Assembly (NCBI GenBank): GCA_020740775.1
Contig: JAHEWK010000026.1
Span: 372,001 to 436,000, forward strand
DNA: 64,000 nt
Reading direction: 5' to 3'
DNA from: Ilyonectria destructans
Lineage: Eukaryota; Ascomycota; Sordariomycetes; Hypocreales; Nectriaceae
Part shown: in pieces, positions 1 to 10,671 of the stretch
Position numbering within the stretch: position 1 is the stretch's first letter
Layout: every line of letters begins with the position of its first letter
The notes under the pieces: generated by a model
What the model saw: the letters and a program-made list of their open reading frames with translations, nothing else
The model's database searches: none
What the model was told of the DNA's origin: nothing
Translations under genes and position numbers: made by a program

Positions 1-244
1 AGATGAGCTTGGACTCACTGCGTAGTAGCATCTGCAGCTTTAGATTGTAACACATCGCCCACCCGTTTGTGAGGCTTAGGCTGCTGAGCCACTGTATCTT
101 CATCATCACGCGAAGCCCTGAATCCAGGCACGCCGGAGCTATCGGACTGCTCCTTGTCCCCGCACATCCGTCTAAGATGTCCGCCTAAATAGAGCTGCTT
201 GGCTGAGAGACCTGTCCACTTACCAGCTCTCCATCACTGCATCC

Positions 245-1736
245 ATGACTTCAACCAGAGGCCCGTCTGCCGACCCCAGTGCCGTCACTGCTGTGCCGTC
301 GCCCGCCGAGACTGCCGGCCGAGTGCGACGCCCCCATCGCAAGTCTCGAAGAGGGTGCAGGCCGTGTAAATCGAGTCGCATAAAGGTCGGTTGTCTATTA
401 TAATTTATAAATCTCTCAATAGCTGGTTGAACCTCCATCAAAGCATACTGACCGAGTCTCATGTCCCGTCTAGTGCGATGAAGTTCAACCAGCATGTTCA
501 AATTGCGTGAGAAAGGAAATCCCCTGCGACTACTTCGAGACTGTTCGCGCTTCCATCAATGAGCCCAAACAACGCATCATGATCCCACCTCTTCGCCGGA
601 ACTCTCCTGAATATGAGCCTCCGCTTCCTGTCGGTCGGAAAACGCGCGAGCGAGAAGAGCGAGAAGATCGAGAGGAGCGAGATTTGACCTCATCACCGAC
701 GACAAGTTCGCTCTCCGAGCCATCACCGCCTAACCTCCCAACGCTTCTCGCCAATTGTTGTCCTGCTCCTGTCGCGATCAACACTCCCTCCGATCGACTG
801 ATCGAACTTCGTCTCCTTTCCCACTACCAAACCATGACCTCCCAATCGCCAAAGCACCAGGCCTCCTGGTCCATCTGGACCCTCGACATGGCCATGGCAT
901 CACCACTCGTCATGGATTCCCTCCTCGGCTTCACGGCATTCCATCTCCGGCGCCTTGGAAACCGCGACTGGGGCGTTCGCGAGGCATCGCACAAATACAT
1001 GGCGCGGGCGATTCGTTGCCACAAGGAGGAGTCAGGCGTGGGCCTCAGTGAGGCCAATGCCGCCTCAATGATTGCGTCTTGCGCCTTCATCTTGTTTCAT
1101 ACGAGCACAAACCAAGAGTATCTTCAGTCTGCCGCCGGGCCCCAGTTGCCCCTGCACTGGTTTCGCCCTTGGCAGTCTGCGAGAGGCTTCTTCGGCCACG
1201 TATGGCCATGGCTCCAGACTATTGAAGTTGGCCGGGACAAGGGACTGCGATTTGGAGTGCCGCAACAGTTCTCAGTGCAGCACAGCCCCGACACGTTTGA
1301 TTTTTTGCTTCAGGATATGGAGCCTGAGTGCACGTTGGACGAGGAGATGATGACGGCCTACCAGCAAGCTGTTTGGCAGCTAAACTACACCCACAACAAC
1401 CCGCAGCACCCAAGACTGCTTCAATTCCCGGCCTTGGTCACGCCGCGATTCGTCGAGTTGTTAGAAGCCCATGATCCAAGAACCCTGGCAATCGTTGGTT
1501 ACTTCTTCATGATAGTCAAGCTCGCCAGCGTGCTGTGGTGGGTTGACGGAGCAGCGGAGCGGGAGTTTGCTGCCGTCATGAAGTTTCTGCCTAAGGACTG
1601 GTGGCCCGTGATGGATTTGGCAGTGCGCGTGTTTGAAGAGACTTCGGACCGAGTATCAGTGGCTCAAAGGAGGTTGTCCTTAGGCAAGCTGTCATTGACG
1701 GAATTCCGAGACTGGAGAGCCAACCCTATAGGCTAG
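245..1736 (+). CDS. Zn(II)2Cys6 fungal transcription factor (Upc2-like)
   Basis: Predicted 467-residue nuclear DNA-binding regulator in two exons (245-385 and 474-1736) with an 88-nt intron (386-473). The intron splits the zinc cluster: the first two cysteines (CRPC) lie at the end of exon 1 and the third starts exon 2. Joined, they give the exact spacing C-x2-C-x6-C-x6-C-x2-C-x6-C. A basic stretch precedes the cluster, followed by a low-complexity Glu/Arg and Ser/Pro linker. The C-terminal part (about residue 150 on) resembles the helical domain of sterol-uptake-type C6 regulators, with a hallmark region reading SPLVMDSLLGFTAFHL. Start chosen as the ATG that gives the basic leader and intact cluster. 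Target genes are unknown. Only about 240 bp of upstream sequence is in the window. Confidence 0.85.
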
Positions 1737-2569
1737 ACTGGCGGATGGTAGATGACGATGAATAGGTACCGTACTCCGTAGTTACGCTGGCAGTCGGGGT
1801 GCCACTCAAACACGTCCCCCTGCAGTGTCTGTATTGGGTAAGCAGGTGCGACAACTTTTACAGATGAGTGGATCCTAGTATCGATAGCGACGTTCAGCTA
1901 TGAGTAACAGGCGCTTCGAGGCCAGGAAATGGAGTAAAGTAGCATGGCCTGAACATGAGGTATGGAGGCAATGGACATGTTGTTGAGTCATTTGATACTC
2001 GCGCATAATAAACGGATTCTCAATGTAGAAAATACCCGGACGATAATTCGACATGTATTCTGCTTACAACACATCAGGTTTTTGAGTACCTCGTGAGAGA
2101 TGTGCGTATGTCTTATGGAGGGGAATAGCCAACAAACCCGTCTTTTTAAACGCGGATCCAGATTGACCTTGTCCTCAGTTTGTCGAGGTACGTCACGACT
2201 CACACTCGGCCTCACACGGGCTGACCTTCCTAGACACCCTGGTGACGTCTCTGACTTCGACGAGTATCGCCCAGACATCCCAGTAATGAATATATATCTA
2301 TTCTTAAGAGCATATTCATTCTTAAGCTTATGCATAAGGATAAGAATATAGAGGCTGCTTTACAAATGTTCCTGCTTGGACCTGGGTGCATCTCAATTCC
2401 TTGTACTGGGCCTGCGCCAAACAGTGGCCGGGTCTACAGGAAGCGCTGTTGGCACTTGGTCGAAATCCGCAACCAGACAACATCTATTTTCAAACAGACG
2501 GCTTTAGGTTGCCCTACTTGGAAGCTTACAAACACCGCGGCCCAATTCTCCAAGACTTTTGCTTCTACG
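1737..2569. other. Intergenic, no gene seen
   Basis: About 830 bp between the regulator and the next gene. It is relatively AT-rich, with stops in all frames and no protein similarity I recognise. Short open frames here overlap each other on both strands and have no family features. Confidence 0.5.
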
Positions 2570-3111
2570 ATGGCAGAACCAGTAGGCCTCGCTTCCGCAA
2601 TCCTAGCGCTGGCCACTTTTGCATTCTATTCTAGCATCGTGCTCTACAACGATATTAAAAATTTCCATTCTCATCCCAAACAGGTCCGCGATCTCCTTGA
2701 AGAGCTATATGCTCTAAATGTAGTACTGGGAATGCTTATAGAAACGATTGACCTTGCTACCAATGTGGACCTCTCTGCCCTCGAGATCCATCTGCAGCGA
2801 TGTGGCAATTCCTGCAAGTTCGGCGAAGACTTGATGAGATTTTTTGCACGATCTAATGCAGATCGAACGAGTTTCCGCGACTGGGCTAGGCTGAAGTACA
2901 TGGGTGAGGGTATCGACGGTTTCCGGCAGCAACTGTCCAGCTACAAATCTACGATTAACATCGCTCTTACGGATGCAACCCTGTAAGTCTTTACATACTT
3001 CTTTAGAGAATTGGACAAGCGGTTGACAAACTTGATAGCCGCACATCCTCTGTTACAGCAAAAACTCTCGAGAAACCTCAATGGCAACTGTCAGTGTCCA
3101 TCGTGGGATGA
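2570..3111 (+). CDS. Short PigL_N / NLR-N-terminal-like protein (truncated)
   Basis: Predicted 161-residue protein in two exons (2570-2982 and 3039-3111) with a 56-nt intron (donor GTAAGT, acceptor GATAG). It begins MAEPVGLASAILALATFAF, the hydrophobic first helix typical of the fungal helical domain found at the N-terminus of many STAND/NLR proteins and stand-alone 'azaphilone cluster protein L N-terminal' proteins. The segment ending ALTDATLRTSSVTAK is the expected end of the first helical bundle. After that, family members normally continue with a coiled coil, whereas this one diverges and stops 14 residues later. It is therefore either a domain-only protein or a remnant of a longer gene. 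It probably mediates protein-protein contacts; no catalytic motif is present. Confidence 0.6.
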
Positions 3112-3197
3112 GAGTTCGAGAGTTCGTAGAGCTGTGATTGGTCCAAAGCTGAAATGAAACCATTCCGAGTATCAATATTAGAGTAGGCAAAACAGTC

Positions 3198-4631
3198 TCA
3201 CAACGCTATCTTCATCATGTCCATGCTCCATTTCCACAACGTCTCACTCAGCTCGTCATTCCTGGCGGCATCTGAGAGCTTGGCCTCGGTGGCGTCCCAG
3301 CTATACCCATACCAGAACTTCCCCGACAGTGGACCGACGTCAAAGTACCTGCCGCTCAGCTTCCGCGATGCAATCTCTGGGTCGGTCGCGAGTAGGAGCG
3401 TGGTGCGGGTGCCGTCCTGGACGGGGATGCTGGTTATTCGCACGACCGACGACGTGAGGAAGGCGATCCAGGACGGGATGGCGGCGGAATCGGTGGTGGC
3501 GGACGTGCCTATAGTACCTGGAGTTTGGAGAAGTCAGCGGCGGAAGAGATGGAGGAAGTGGAGGGTAATAACCTGGGTTGAGGCAGTTGACGTAGATGTT
3601 ACCCTGCCCTGTTTCCTGGAAGTGTTTGTGAAGAGCGCGGGCGAAGAGGATATTTGCGAGTTTTGAACGGGCGTATCTGAGCTCTTTGTTAGTATTGAAT
3701 CCTTGCCATATGTGGTTCAACTTTTCGGTGTTAACAGCGCATACCTTTGCAAGCTTGCTTGAACATCCGTCATTGTCTGGAGGCTTGTCACTCCTTCAAC
3801 ACGCAAGTCCTTAAAGTCAATGATGTCGCCTGGTACGGGTTTATACATTGCGTGAGCGTGTGATGCAACAACGACGATCCTGGCGTCGCCGAAGCGTTTG
3901 GACGTTTCCTTAATGAGATCCTGCATTTTGACTTTGTGAGTGCGACTTTAACAACGGATAGAGCAGGGTTGCCCACCAGGCACCTACCAAGAGGTTGTAA
4001 ATAAATACAAAGTGTCCGAGATGCTAGAGTTGTAATGATTAGCCTCCGCCCATAGAGATCGGCAATTTCGCCACTCTCACGTTTGTCTAACGTCAAGTTA
4101 GCCATATGTCACACGTGCAGTAGTCTAGTAAACCTACACCGAACTGGATCTCCAACCCATCCATCGTCAGAGTCTGAGGCTATAGAGTGTTAGTAACCGT
4201 GCCTATCAGAGCTATAAAAGGAAATTCCTTTTCAGGTTTGGTCCTACCATCACAGAGAGTGCGGCGTTAGCGACCACGACGTCAAGCCTCGTCTCGAGCT
4301 TCGCAAACTGCTCCGCCGCGAGAATGCAGCTCTTCATGTCTGACAAGTCCAGTTCCAGGAACCTCAGAGAAGACTCGTGGTTATCGGGGACTGATGAGTC
4401 TTCCAACAACTCTTGAAATTTCTTCTTTGACCGGGACGCCACGTATACTCGAGCATTACGTCGCAGAAGTTGGGTCACCGTTTCCTTGCCGATTCCAGTT
4501 GCGCCTCTGTAGCCACACGGTCATTAGTCAAGTCCAATGCAGTTGGTTTGTACTTGCCCTGTCACAATAATGACTTTTCCTGATAGATCAGGAATGCCTT
4601 CTGGTGAAAATTGCTTCCTGAATGGCTCCAT
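3198..4631 (-). CDS. Short-chain dehydrogenase/reductase (retinol dehydrogenase-like)
   Basis: NAD(P)-dependent oxidoreductase of the classical SDR fold. Seven exons can be read on the minus strand: 4558-4631, 4248-4506, 4138-4179, 3988-4023, 3745-3920, 3573-3676 and 3198-3517, giving 336 residues, a normal length for the group. Joined exons 1-2 give the cofactor motif TGGATGIGK. Further hallmarks are DLSDMKS (acidic adenine-ring loop), VVANAAL (the NNAG position), HLGHFVFIYNLL, VVASHAH and the catalytic YARSK. Intron 1 (4507-4557, 51 nt) uses a GC donor in the context GG|GCAAGT. At the exon 3-4 junction two residues usually present before HLGHF (VN or TN) are missing, so that splice is the least certain. 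The substrate cannot be inferred. Confidence 0.82.
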
Positions 4632-4679
4632 GTTGCAAGCCCTTCACTGTTCTGGGTCAATCAAGCGTCACAAACTAAT

Positions 4680-7127
4680 GTCGAATTAACTGACGCTTCC
4701 TCATATACTGAAAGGTCAGGTATGCCAAAGGTCAAAGCTCCCTGCTGGGTGGGGATGTCCTGGGCACCTTGATTCGTTAAGCCGAAGAAGCTTGTGGGAC
4801 CAGGCCGGACATAGGGGTTAGCAGCTTCCCGACCCGGGGTATAGATGTCCTAGGTCCGGTATCTCCTCAATCAGCTGCTTTACTCTAGAATGTTAGCGCC
4901 ACGATTAATCATAGGAGGAGCGGGACGGATGTACAAGGATATATCAAGGCTATCGATGATATCATCTCAGATACTGCAATCTCCTCCAGATCGAAGTTAG
5001 CCCGCTCCTTGGCGCTGAACTTCTCCTTCGTTATAGAGGCAGCAGCCTAGCGCCACCACACCACCTGGAATCATGGCACCTCGGCGCGCGCGCACGCTTT
5101 GCAGAGGCAGGATGAGACCGCAGTATCCCTCCAGACCTCACCATCCAGCTTCGACCACAGGCACGGGGAGAGCAAGGCGCCGGGTCTGCTCTAACGAAGG
5201 AAGACCTGACGCAGTCTGCTTAGTCAAGCCCCCGGGTACGTCAAGAGCAGGTCTCCGATCGCGGAAGGTAAGAAGCGGAAATTATCCTTCTTAGCACCAG
5301 TCTATTCCTAGCTCTTGTGATACCGCACGTGTACTATGACCAACTTCTCCTATATTAATATAGACTGACGACGAGAACCCGTATTGATATAGGTAATGGA
5401 AAGCAGCTCCGGCGATCGCACCGGAGGACCCGGCGGATCTAGCACAAGCGTCACCATCCGCTTCAAGAACTCTTGCACATGCGCCTCGTAGATAGCTATC
5501 GCCTTGGGGCAGAGACAGGTCCCGCCGTCCTGATCCGTTCGTACAAATACCTATCGCAAATCAGCCCGCGCTTCAATCTGCCAGAGCAGGGCACCCTATA
5601 TTCCCTCCAGTATCTCAGCATTCCCCTCGTCCATCAGCCATGAGCCACCGTAGTCATCAAGGTCTAGGTAATCATGCAGTCTCCACGCTTCAATCGGGGC
5701 AATGTCCTTCGCCCCGAATAATAGCTCATCATATAGAAGCGAGTGCGCCTAACGAAACTCCGACACGACTAGCTGTAATACCTGCTCTATGTAGAGCTTG
5801 GTTCCCATATAGTCAATCGTCTGCCCGTTAAGAGACCAGCGGGCCTGGTTTTTAGCAAGATCAGTACTAGAGGCTGCGAAGGGGTAGAGCCGCTACTATA
5901 AGATATAACCGAAGGGCATCTCTGCCATCTGCTGGAAGTACTTCTTACATATCTTATCTAGCAATTCGGGAATCCCGTCTTCGTCATCCTGCTTCTGGAA
6001 GCACACGAAGTCAAATAGAATGAGCTGAGCAGTCTACGTAAGTGCGGATAGGTTGCTATTGAAGTTACCTAGCTCATTCCAGACGCGCCATTCCTATTAC
6101 TCATCATCATTCGCTTCTCGCCATATAAAGGCCCTTTTCTAGCTGAGCATGGCGCAAAAGCTCAGTACAGCCAATCGGAATAGCCTGCTCCCGACCGTCT
6201 GGCAGATCAGGGTTATATAGAAGTTACGAATAGCATGCTTCAGTTCTACATCGCGCTCATCCTCATCTTCCTCGTCGCTGATTTTCCCTTCGCCCTCTCG
6301 TCTTATTCTCGCAGGGCGTCGATGATGCCTTCTATGGCCCTCTGCTGCTGAGGTGTCAGTTTGATGATATCCCGCGGTAACACCAGGTCCGCTTCCTCCC
6401 TAGTAAAGTGGCCATCCTCGCGGAAAACGACCCGATAATAATACACAAGAAGCTGCTTCATCCTCCGGAAGTATAAAGTTAGCGAGGACTTGTTCTTGAA
6501 GCTGCGGAATCCGCCGGGCTTGCCGTTACTTGAGCCGCCGGTATTACGAAACTCATTCAGCCTCTTGGCCCGCTGCTGTGTCATCTTCCAATCAAGTGAC
6601 TTGTCGCTGCAGAGCTTGTATGCGTCCCTGAGGACGGCCTCGGCCGCGATAATGATGCAGATCAGGTCTATGTCAGCCTTCCCTTCGCTGCTGCCGTCCC
6701 CGCCTAGGTCCAGGAGCTTCTTCGGTGGAAGTGAGTACGACAACTAAATCTCAGCATCCCAGAGCCCCCACATATAAGTAGGGAAGCCAGTATAGACGAG
6801 CCAGGGGACTCGGTCTGCTCGTGACTCCCCGACGTCCTGCACGACCCCGGCCTTCTCATCCAGGTCGCGTGATGCCTGGACAGCATCTGCTTTCAGCCCA
6901 TCGAACAGCCTCCCCTCCTCCTGCGACAGCGGCGGCGTGAGGAATCCAAGTACTGACGCCTCCCCCCTCGATGATGATGTTGATGATGATGACGGACCCT
7001 CAATGATGAAGTAGTCGATGCGGCCCTTCGCTGTGAAGTACGTCTGGAGCTTGCATGCTTCCCAGAGCGGCGCCTCTTTGCTATGCTGCGATGCCTTCTT
7101 CCCATGCTTCGGCATGTGATCGTGCAT
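4680..7127 (-). pseudogene. Decayed OrsD/zinc-finger protein of the telomere-linked helicase type
   Basis: Reading the minus strand, the gene opens at 7127 with MHDHMPKHG, then a conserved block WEACKLQTYFTAKGRIDYF, an acidic/Ser-rich linker, a block containing DWKMTQQRAKRLNEF and LLVYYYRVVFREDGHFTREEAD, and after about 6300 blocks such as AIRNFYITLICQTVGSR, LGNFNSNLSAL and FQKQDDEDGIPELLDKICKK. I recall this order from large fungal proteins with an OrsD/DUF3505-type N-terminus, often fused to RecQ-like helicases near telomeres. At least seven in-frame stops interrupt it (the first separates WDAEI from SYSLPPKKLL near 6743), most of them TAG at positions where Gln or Trp codons are likely. 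No helicase motifs remain. The left end, toward 4700, fades into unrecognisable sequence. Family assignment is from memory of the pattern, not a search. Confidence 0.55.
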
Positions 7128-7199
7128 CTTGTCTATTCGCTATGAGCTGATCTGAGTAAGGGAACTATGCACTAAGTATCGATCAGTAATAATTCATGA

Positions 7200-7422
7200 A
7201 TTTCTATCTAACTCTTCCATCTGAAGCTAGTTCGACCTCAAAATACTTTATTCTCCCCTTCGCCGAGGAGAACGTCTGAAGGTAACAAGGCTGAAACTTC
7301 TGCAGCTGTTCTGCCGCCATTGGCGTCATCCCCAAATTATGGACAACCATGTGGTCTCTGATCTTGTCTGCAGATACCGTGAAATGTGGTGACTCAAGAA
7401 CTTCGGGACAGATGTTGCACCG
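7200..7422 (-). pseudogene. Zinc-finger/OrsD-like segment downstream of a stop
   Basis: Immediately after the stop of the neighbouring gene (7423-9282) the same frame continues CNICPEV...IRDHMVVHNLGMTP, a C2H2-like finger, and then FQPCYLQTFSSAKGRIKYFEVE. The latter matches the block WEACKLQTYFTAKGRIDYF at the start of the decayed gene to its left. It is best read as the end of the 7.4-9.5 kb protein cut off by a premature stop (TGA, where Trp or Arg is possible), or as read-through debris between two tandem modules. Confidence 0.45.
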
Positions 7423-9282
7423 TCAGCCCTTATAAACAGTGAGGCCTAGGATTTGAAGAATCTTTCCCCTTGGAACAGGAAACATTCCAAACGGACACAG
7501 TTCGTATGTCCGAAACCTTTCCATTAAAGCTTTACAGGCCAGCCCAGTAATGCGATGAATAGAGTTAAGGTGGCTGTAAAAAGAATTGGCTCCTGGCTGG
7601 ATCATAGACCCACAAGAAACGCATATCAGAATCCCATGCTGAGCGTTATAAGTAAACCCATCGGACAGGTTGTTCATACTGTTGTTGGTGGTGGGGCTGC
7701 TCGTTTTGATCTTCTTCGACTGCCGCTTCGGGTCGTCAGGTTTGGCATGTGTCTTATTCTGATTATGGCTGCAGATCCCTGGTTCTAAACTTTTACTGCC
7801 TTGTTGATCGTAGTGCTGGTTCCAGTCCTGCCATATCTTGGATAATCGATAATACATTTCAAGGAGCTCTGGCTGTAGCCTAGATGGGAGCGCTTTGTCG
7901 ATTGCATACGCTGTTAATAGCATTCGAGGGTGGTGGCCGGCTCCAGCTGCAAACATCCGCAGCGGGTTGGTAGCTTCAGTCGGGTAGTAAAAATTGGATT
8001 TCTCAACGAGCTTGCTGAGATGCCGTTTAGCAATTGCAAATGCAGCCTGCCTATATGATGATAGAGTCCATGGCGTGATGAGGTCTTGAGTTAAATTTCT
8101 GATAATGTTGGAAGCTTGCGTAGAGCTCAGATGTCGTTTCTTGCCACAAGGATCCGGGAAGAAAAACTCGCTGTCTGACCAATGAGGTAGCTTCAGCTGT
8201 CGTGCGATAAGACCTAGTATAGGGCGAACAATGGCGAGGTATTTCAAGAGGCTTCGACTGAGGTCTCTGGGAAGGTATCGGACAATATAAAAGGCGTAGT
8301 TGTTTGACGCCCTCGCTTTGTTGTAGCTGATGATGATCATTTGGCCTCCACGGAAGAAGATGTTTCGAATGGCTAGTGTCGTATTGATACATCGGATGGT
8401 AGCCATCTCGGTGCCCCTGCCAGGTAGCCCTCCGGAAAAATGCGATGCAGTAAATGTCTTCTTGCTGAGGTCTATACCTGCATCAAGATATGCTGTACAG
8501 GTGTCGATTTGCCAGTCTGTGCCCTTGACGAAAGGTTTGCCGCGGAAACTGGATGACCTGAGCTTGTCTGCCAGCATTTTCCATGTGTCAGTTAGCTTGT
8601 TTTTGGTGTCTTGTATAAAAGACCATCCGGCTTTTCGGCAAGTCAGATCATCTTGTATCTCATCCATGTTGATATCCACCTCCAATCCCAACATCATCTC
8701 ATCTACTCGCTCTTGCACAAGCTTGATAGCCTTGCGATGGGTCTCGCAAAACTCAGAAAGCTTGAATTTTCTGTCGTGTCCGGTTGTGAATGATTGCCCG
8801 TCTGGATCCCAGGAAAGGTTTCCCGGGATACCTTCCCTTTTAACAATCGACTTGGCAAATGCTTTGAGCTCGACGATCTCCCCGAACGGAGTATAGCACC
8901 CTCGAATGAGGTACTTCTTGCGAATTACATCGAGACGGTCAGGCTGCGATAAATACCAATCCCGGGATGGCCATTTATATGCGAGAGTAGTATAGCTGTA
9001 GACCGGTAAAGCATATTCAAGGAATAAGAGCCGGCCAACCCAAATCAATGCTGCTAATCCAGATGTAGAGTTATGCGCAAAGTTGTAGGCGAGGGAGCGC
9101 CGTTGTATCCCCATGACTGCCGTATAGTAAACGAGGACTGAAGATGACATATTTCCAGCAGGGTCTTGATGCGTCCAAAACATCATTGAAAGTTGGAATA
9201 AGGCCTCGGATAGCCGCAGCCCATAGCCGGACGGGAGACAAAAGTCGGATCCATCATGCCTTGTTTGATAACCTGTTCCCAT
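7423..9282 (-). CDS. Large uncharacterised protein related to OrsD/telomere-linked helicase N-terminal region
   Basis: Open frame of 619 residues from the first internal ATG. The frame is open further upstream to about 9480, where it reads a strongly acidic stretch (EEYHEWRDDCNSASDSED); the true start probably lies in an upstream exon. A one-base slip at a GGGG run near 9415-9420 would join it to another acidic frame. Blocks such as AALIWVGRLLFLEYALPV, RCINTTLAIRNIFFRGGQM, YNKARASNNY...RYLP and YRQAAFAIAKRHLSKL parallel those in the decayed module to its left (LSALT.TAQLILFDF, YINTGSRRQSILI, RYHKS). The C-terminus carries a CVSCG...HLNSIH zinc-finger-like motif. Function unknown; the mix of zinc fingers and conserved R/H-Y blocks suggests a mobile-element or subtelomeric gene. 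No helicase domain is present. Confidence 0.5.
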   Translation of the reverse strand: MGTGYQTRHDGSDFCLPSGYGLRLSEALFQLSMMFWTHQDPAGNMSSSVLVYYTAVMGIQRRSLAYNFAHNSTSGLAALIWVGRLLFLEYALPVYSYTTLAYKWPSRDWYLSQPDRLDVIRKKYLIRGCYTPFGEIVELKAFAKSIVKREGIPGNLSWDPDGQSFTTGHDRKFKLSEFCETHRKAIKLVQERVDEMMLGLEVDINMDEIQDDLTCRKAGWSFIQDTKNKLTDTWKMLADKLRSSSFRGKPFVKGTDWQIDTCTAYLDAGIDLSKKTFTASHFSGGLPGRGTEMATIRCINTTLAIRNIFFRGGQMIIISYNKARASNNYAFYIVRYLPRDLSRSLLKYLAIVRPILGLIARQLKLPHWSDSEFFFPDPCGKKRHLSSTQASNIIRNLTQDLITPWTLSSYRQAAFAIAKRHLSKLVEKSNFYYPTEATNPLRMFAAGAGHHPRMLLTAYAIDKALPSRLQPELLEMYYRLSKIWQDWNQHYDQQGSKSLEPGICSHNQNKTHAKPDDPKRQSKKIKTSSPTTNNSMNNLSDGFTYNAQHGILICVSCGSMIQPGANSFYSHLNSIHRITGLACKALMERFRTYELCPFGMFPVPRGKILQILGLTVYKG

Positions 9283-9636
9283 TCCTTCGTCCTCTTCGGA
9301 ATCGGTATTCTCATCGGTCTCTTCATATATGTCCTCGTCGGCACCTTCACCAGTCTCCGTATCCTCGGAGTCGGAGGCGGAGTTGCAGTCGTCGCGCCAC
9401 TCATGGTATTCCTCACCCCAGATTCACAATCTGCGACGTCTGAACTATCGCGAACATCGTCTCTTGCCAGTTGTAATTGACCTACTAGGTACAATATGTG
9501 CTGCATCATCTTCACCTCATTTGATCCCAGACGTAAGCAGGGTTCAAATCCATACCACGAAATCCACATATGGATCCATAATGTGGATCCATATCCATTC
9601 CATTCCATTCCACGTGGGCTTCAGCATTTCCATATT

Positions 9637-10426
9637 TACCTCAGCAGCGCTCAGGCCAATTTGTGGTCGTGCCAAGGCAACGGAGCGCACTATACCTAAT
9701 CGGTAAGTCACATGCACTCCTCGAACAAATGGCTTACCTCAGCAAGCTCAGGCCATTTGTGGGGCACCGGACCGGACTATGCCTAATCGGCAAGGTCCTC
9801 GACCAAATGGTCTGAGGATTCTGTCAAATGCACACACTGACTATTCGATAATTTTCGACAATTTTCGGGACTCTGAAGTATCACATTTTTCCATATCCCT
9901 CAATAGCCAGCTTAAAGCACGCCATATTTATCCTCAATTTCACTGGGCTATGCCCCAAAGTGTGCTCTATCCAGAAATCATTTTTTTTTCGGTACCAGCA
10001 CCTCCGTATCTTGTGGAAAACTCTAATATATGGTGAACCAAGACTTTGGCAAAATCTTCTCCCTGGCCACTCTTCCGCCGAATATCCTACGAAGCGTAGA
10101 GAAAACACGGTTAAAATCAGTGAAGTGCTATTGAGCATTATATAACGCTTCCGTCAGTCAGCATTTAAATGCCTATCATCTTGTTATGCTCGCGTTGTGC
10201 CCATCTTGACTCAGGCCTAAAATCTTTGACAGAATCCTCAGACCATTTGTTCGAGGACGTCACATGACCTCACCGATTAGGTATAGTGGCATCCGTTGCC
10301 TTGGCACGACCAAATGGTCTGAGCTCGCTGAGGTAACAGGAGTCGTAAAGTAACGTGACATATGGCGCTAGTCCTAATATCGCTAGACTCCTTTGAGTCA
10401 ATGGCCTGAGCTTGCTGAGGTAAGAT
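9637..10426. repeat. Inverted-repeat element, about 0.8 kb, MITE-like
   Basis: Two arms of about 190-200 bp face each other around roughly 400 bp. The left arm contains a unit TACCTCAGC..GCTCAGGCC...GGTCGTGCCAAGGCAACGGA...ATACCTAATCGGT...CTCGAACAAATGG and then a second, diverged copy of it starting near 9735. The right arm carries the unit once in full (10226-10340, reverse orientation) and a second partial copy near 10395-10424. The innermost 25 bp (about 9804-9828 and 10226-10250) are perfect reverse complements. No target-site duplication was found and the central part has no coding potential, so the ends are approximate. Confidence 0.6.
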
Positions 10427-10671
10427 GATTTTAGATTGGAACACGTCAGAAGACCGCCGCCCCCGCACGAACAGAACGAGCAAGAACACTGCAATCTTCA
10501 ACCTTACCTATCCTGTGAATCGCGATATACTGAACTCACCCTACCGTGAAATTGCTATAACCAGTGCGCATCTAACAGATAACGCCGCGACTTCGTGAGT
10601 GTTTGCTAATCGCGTCAGTTCTGTGACCGTTTCCGAAACCTCGACATCCACACTAGGCTCTACCCACCAAG

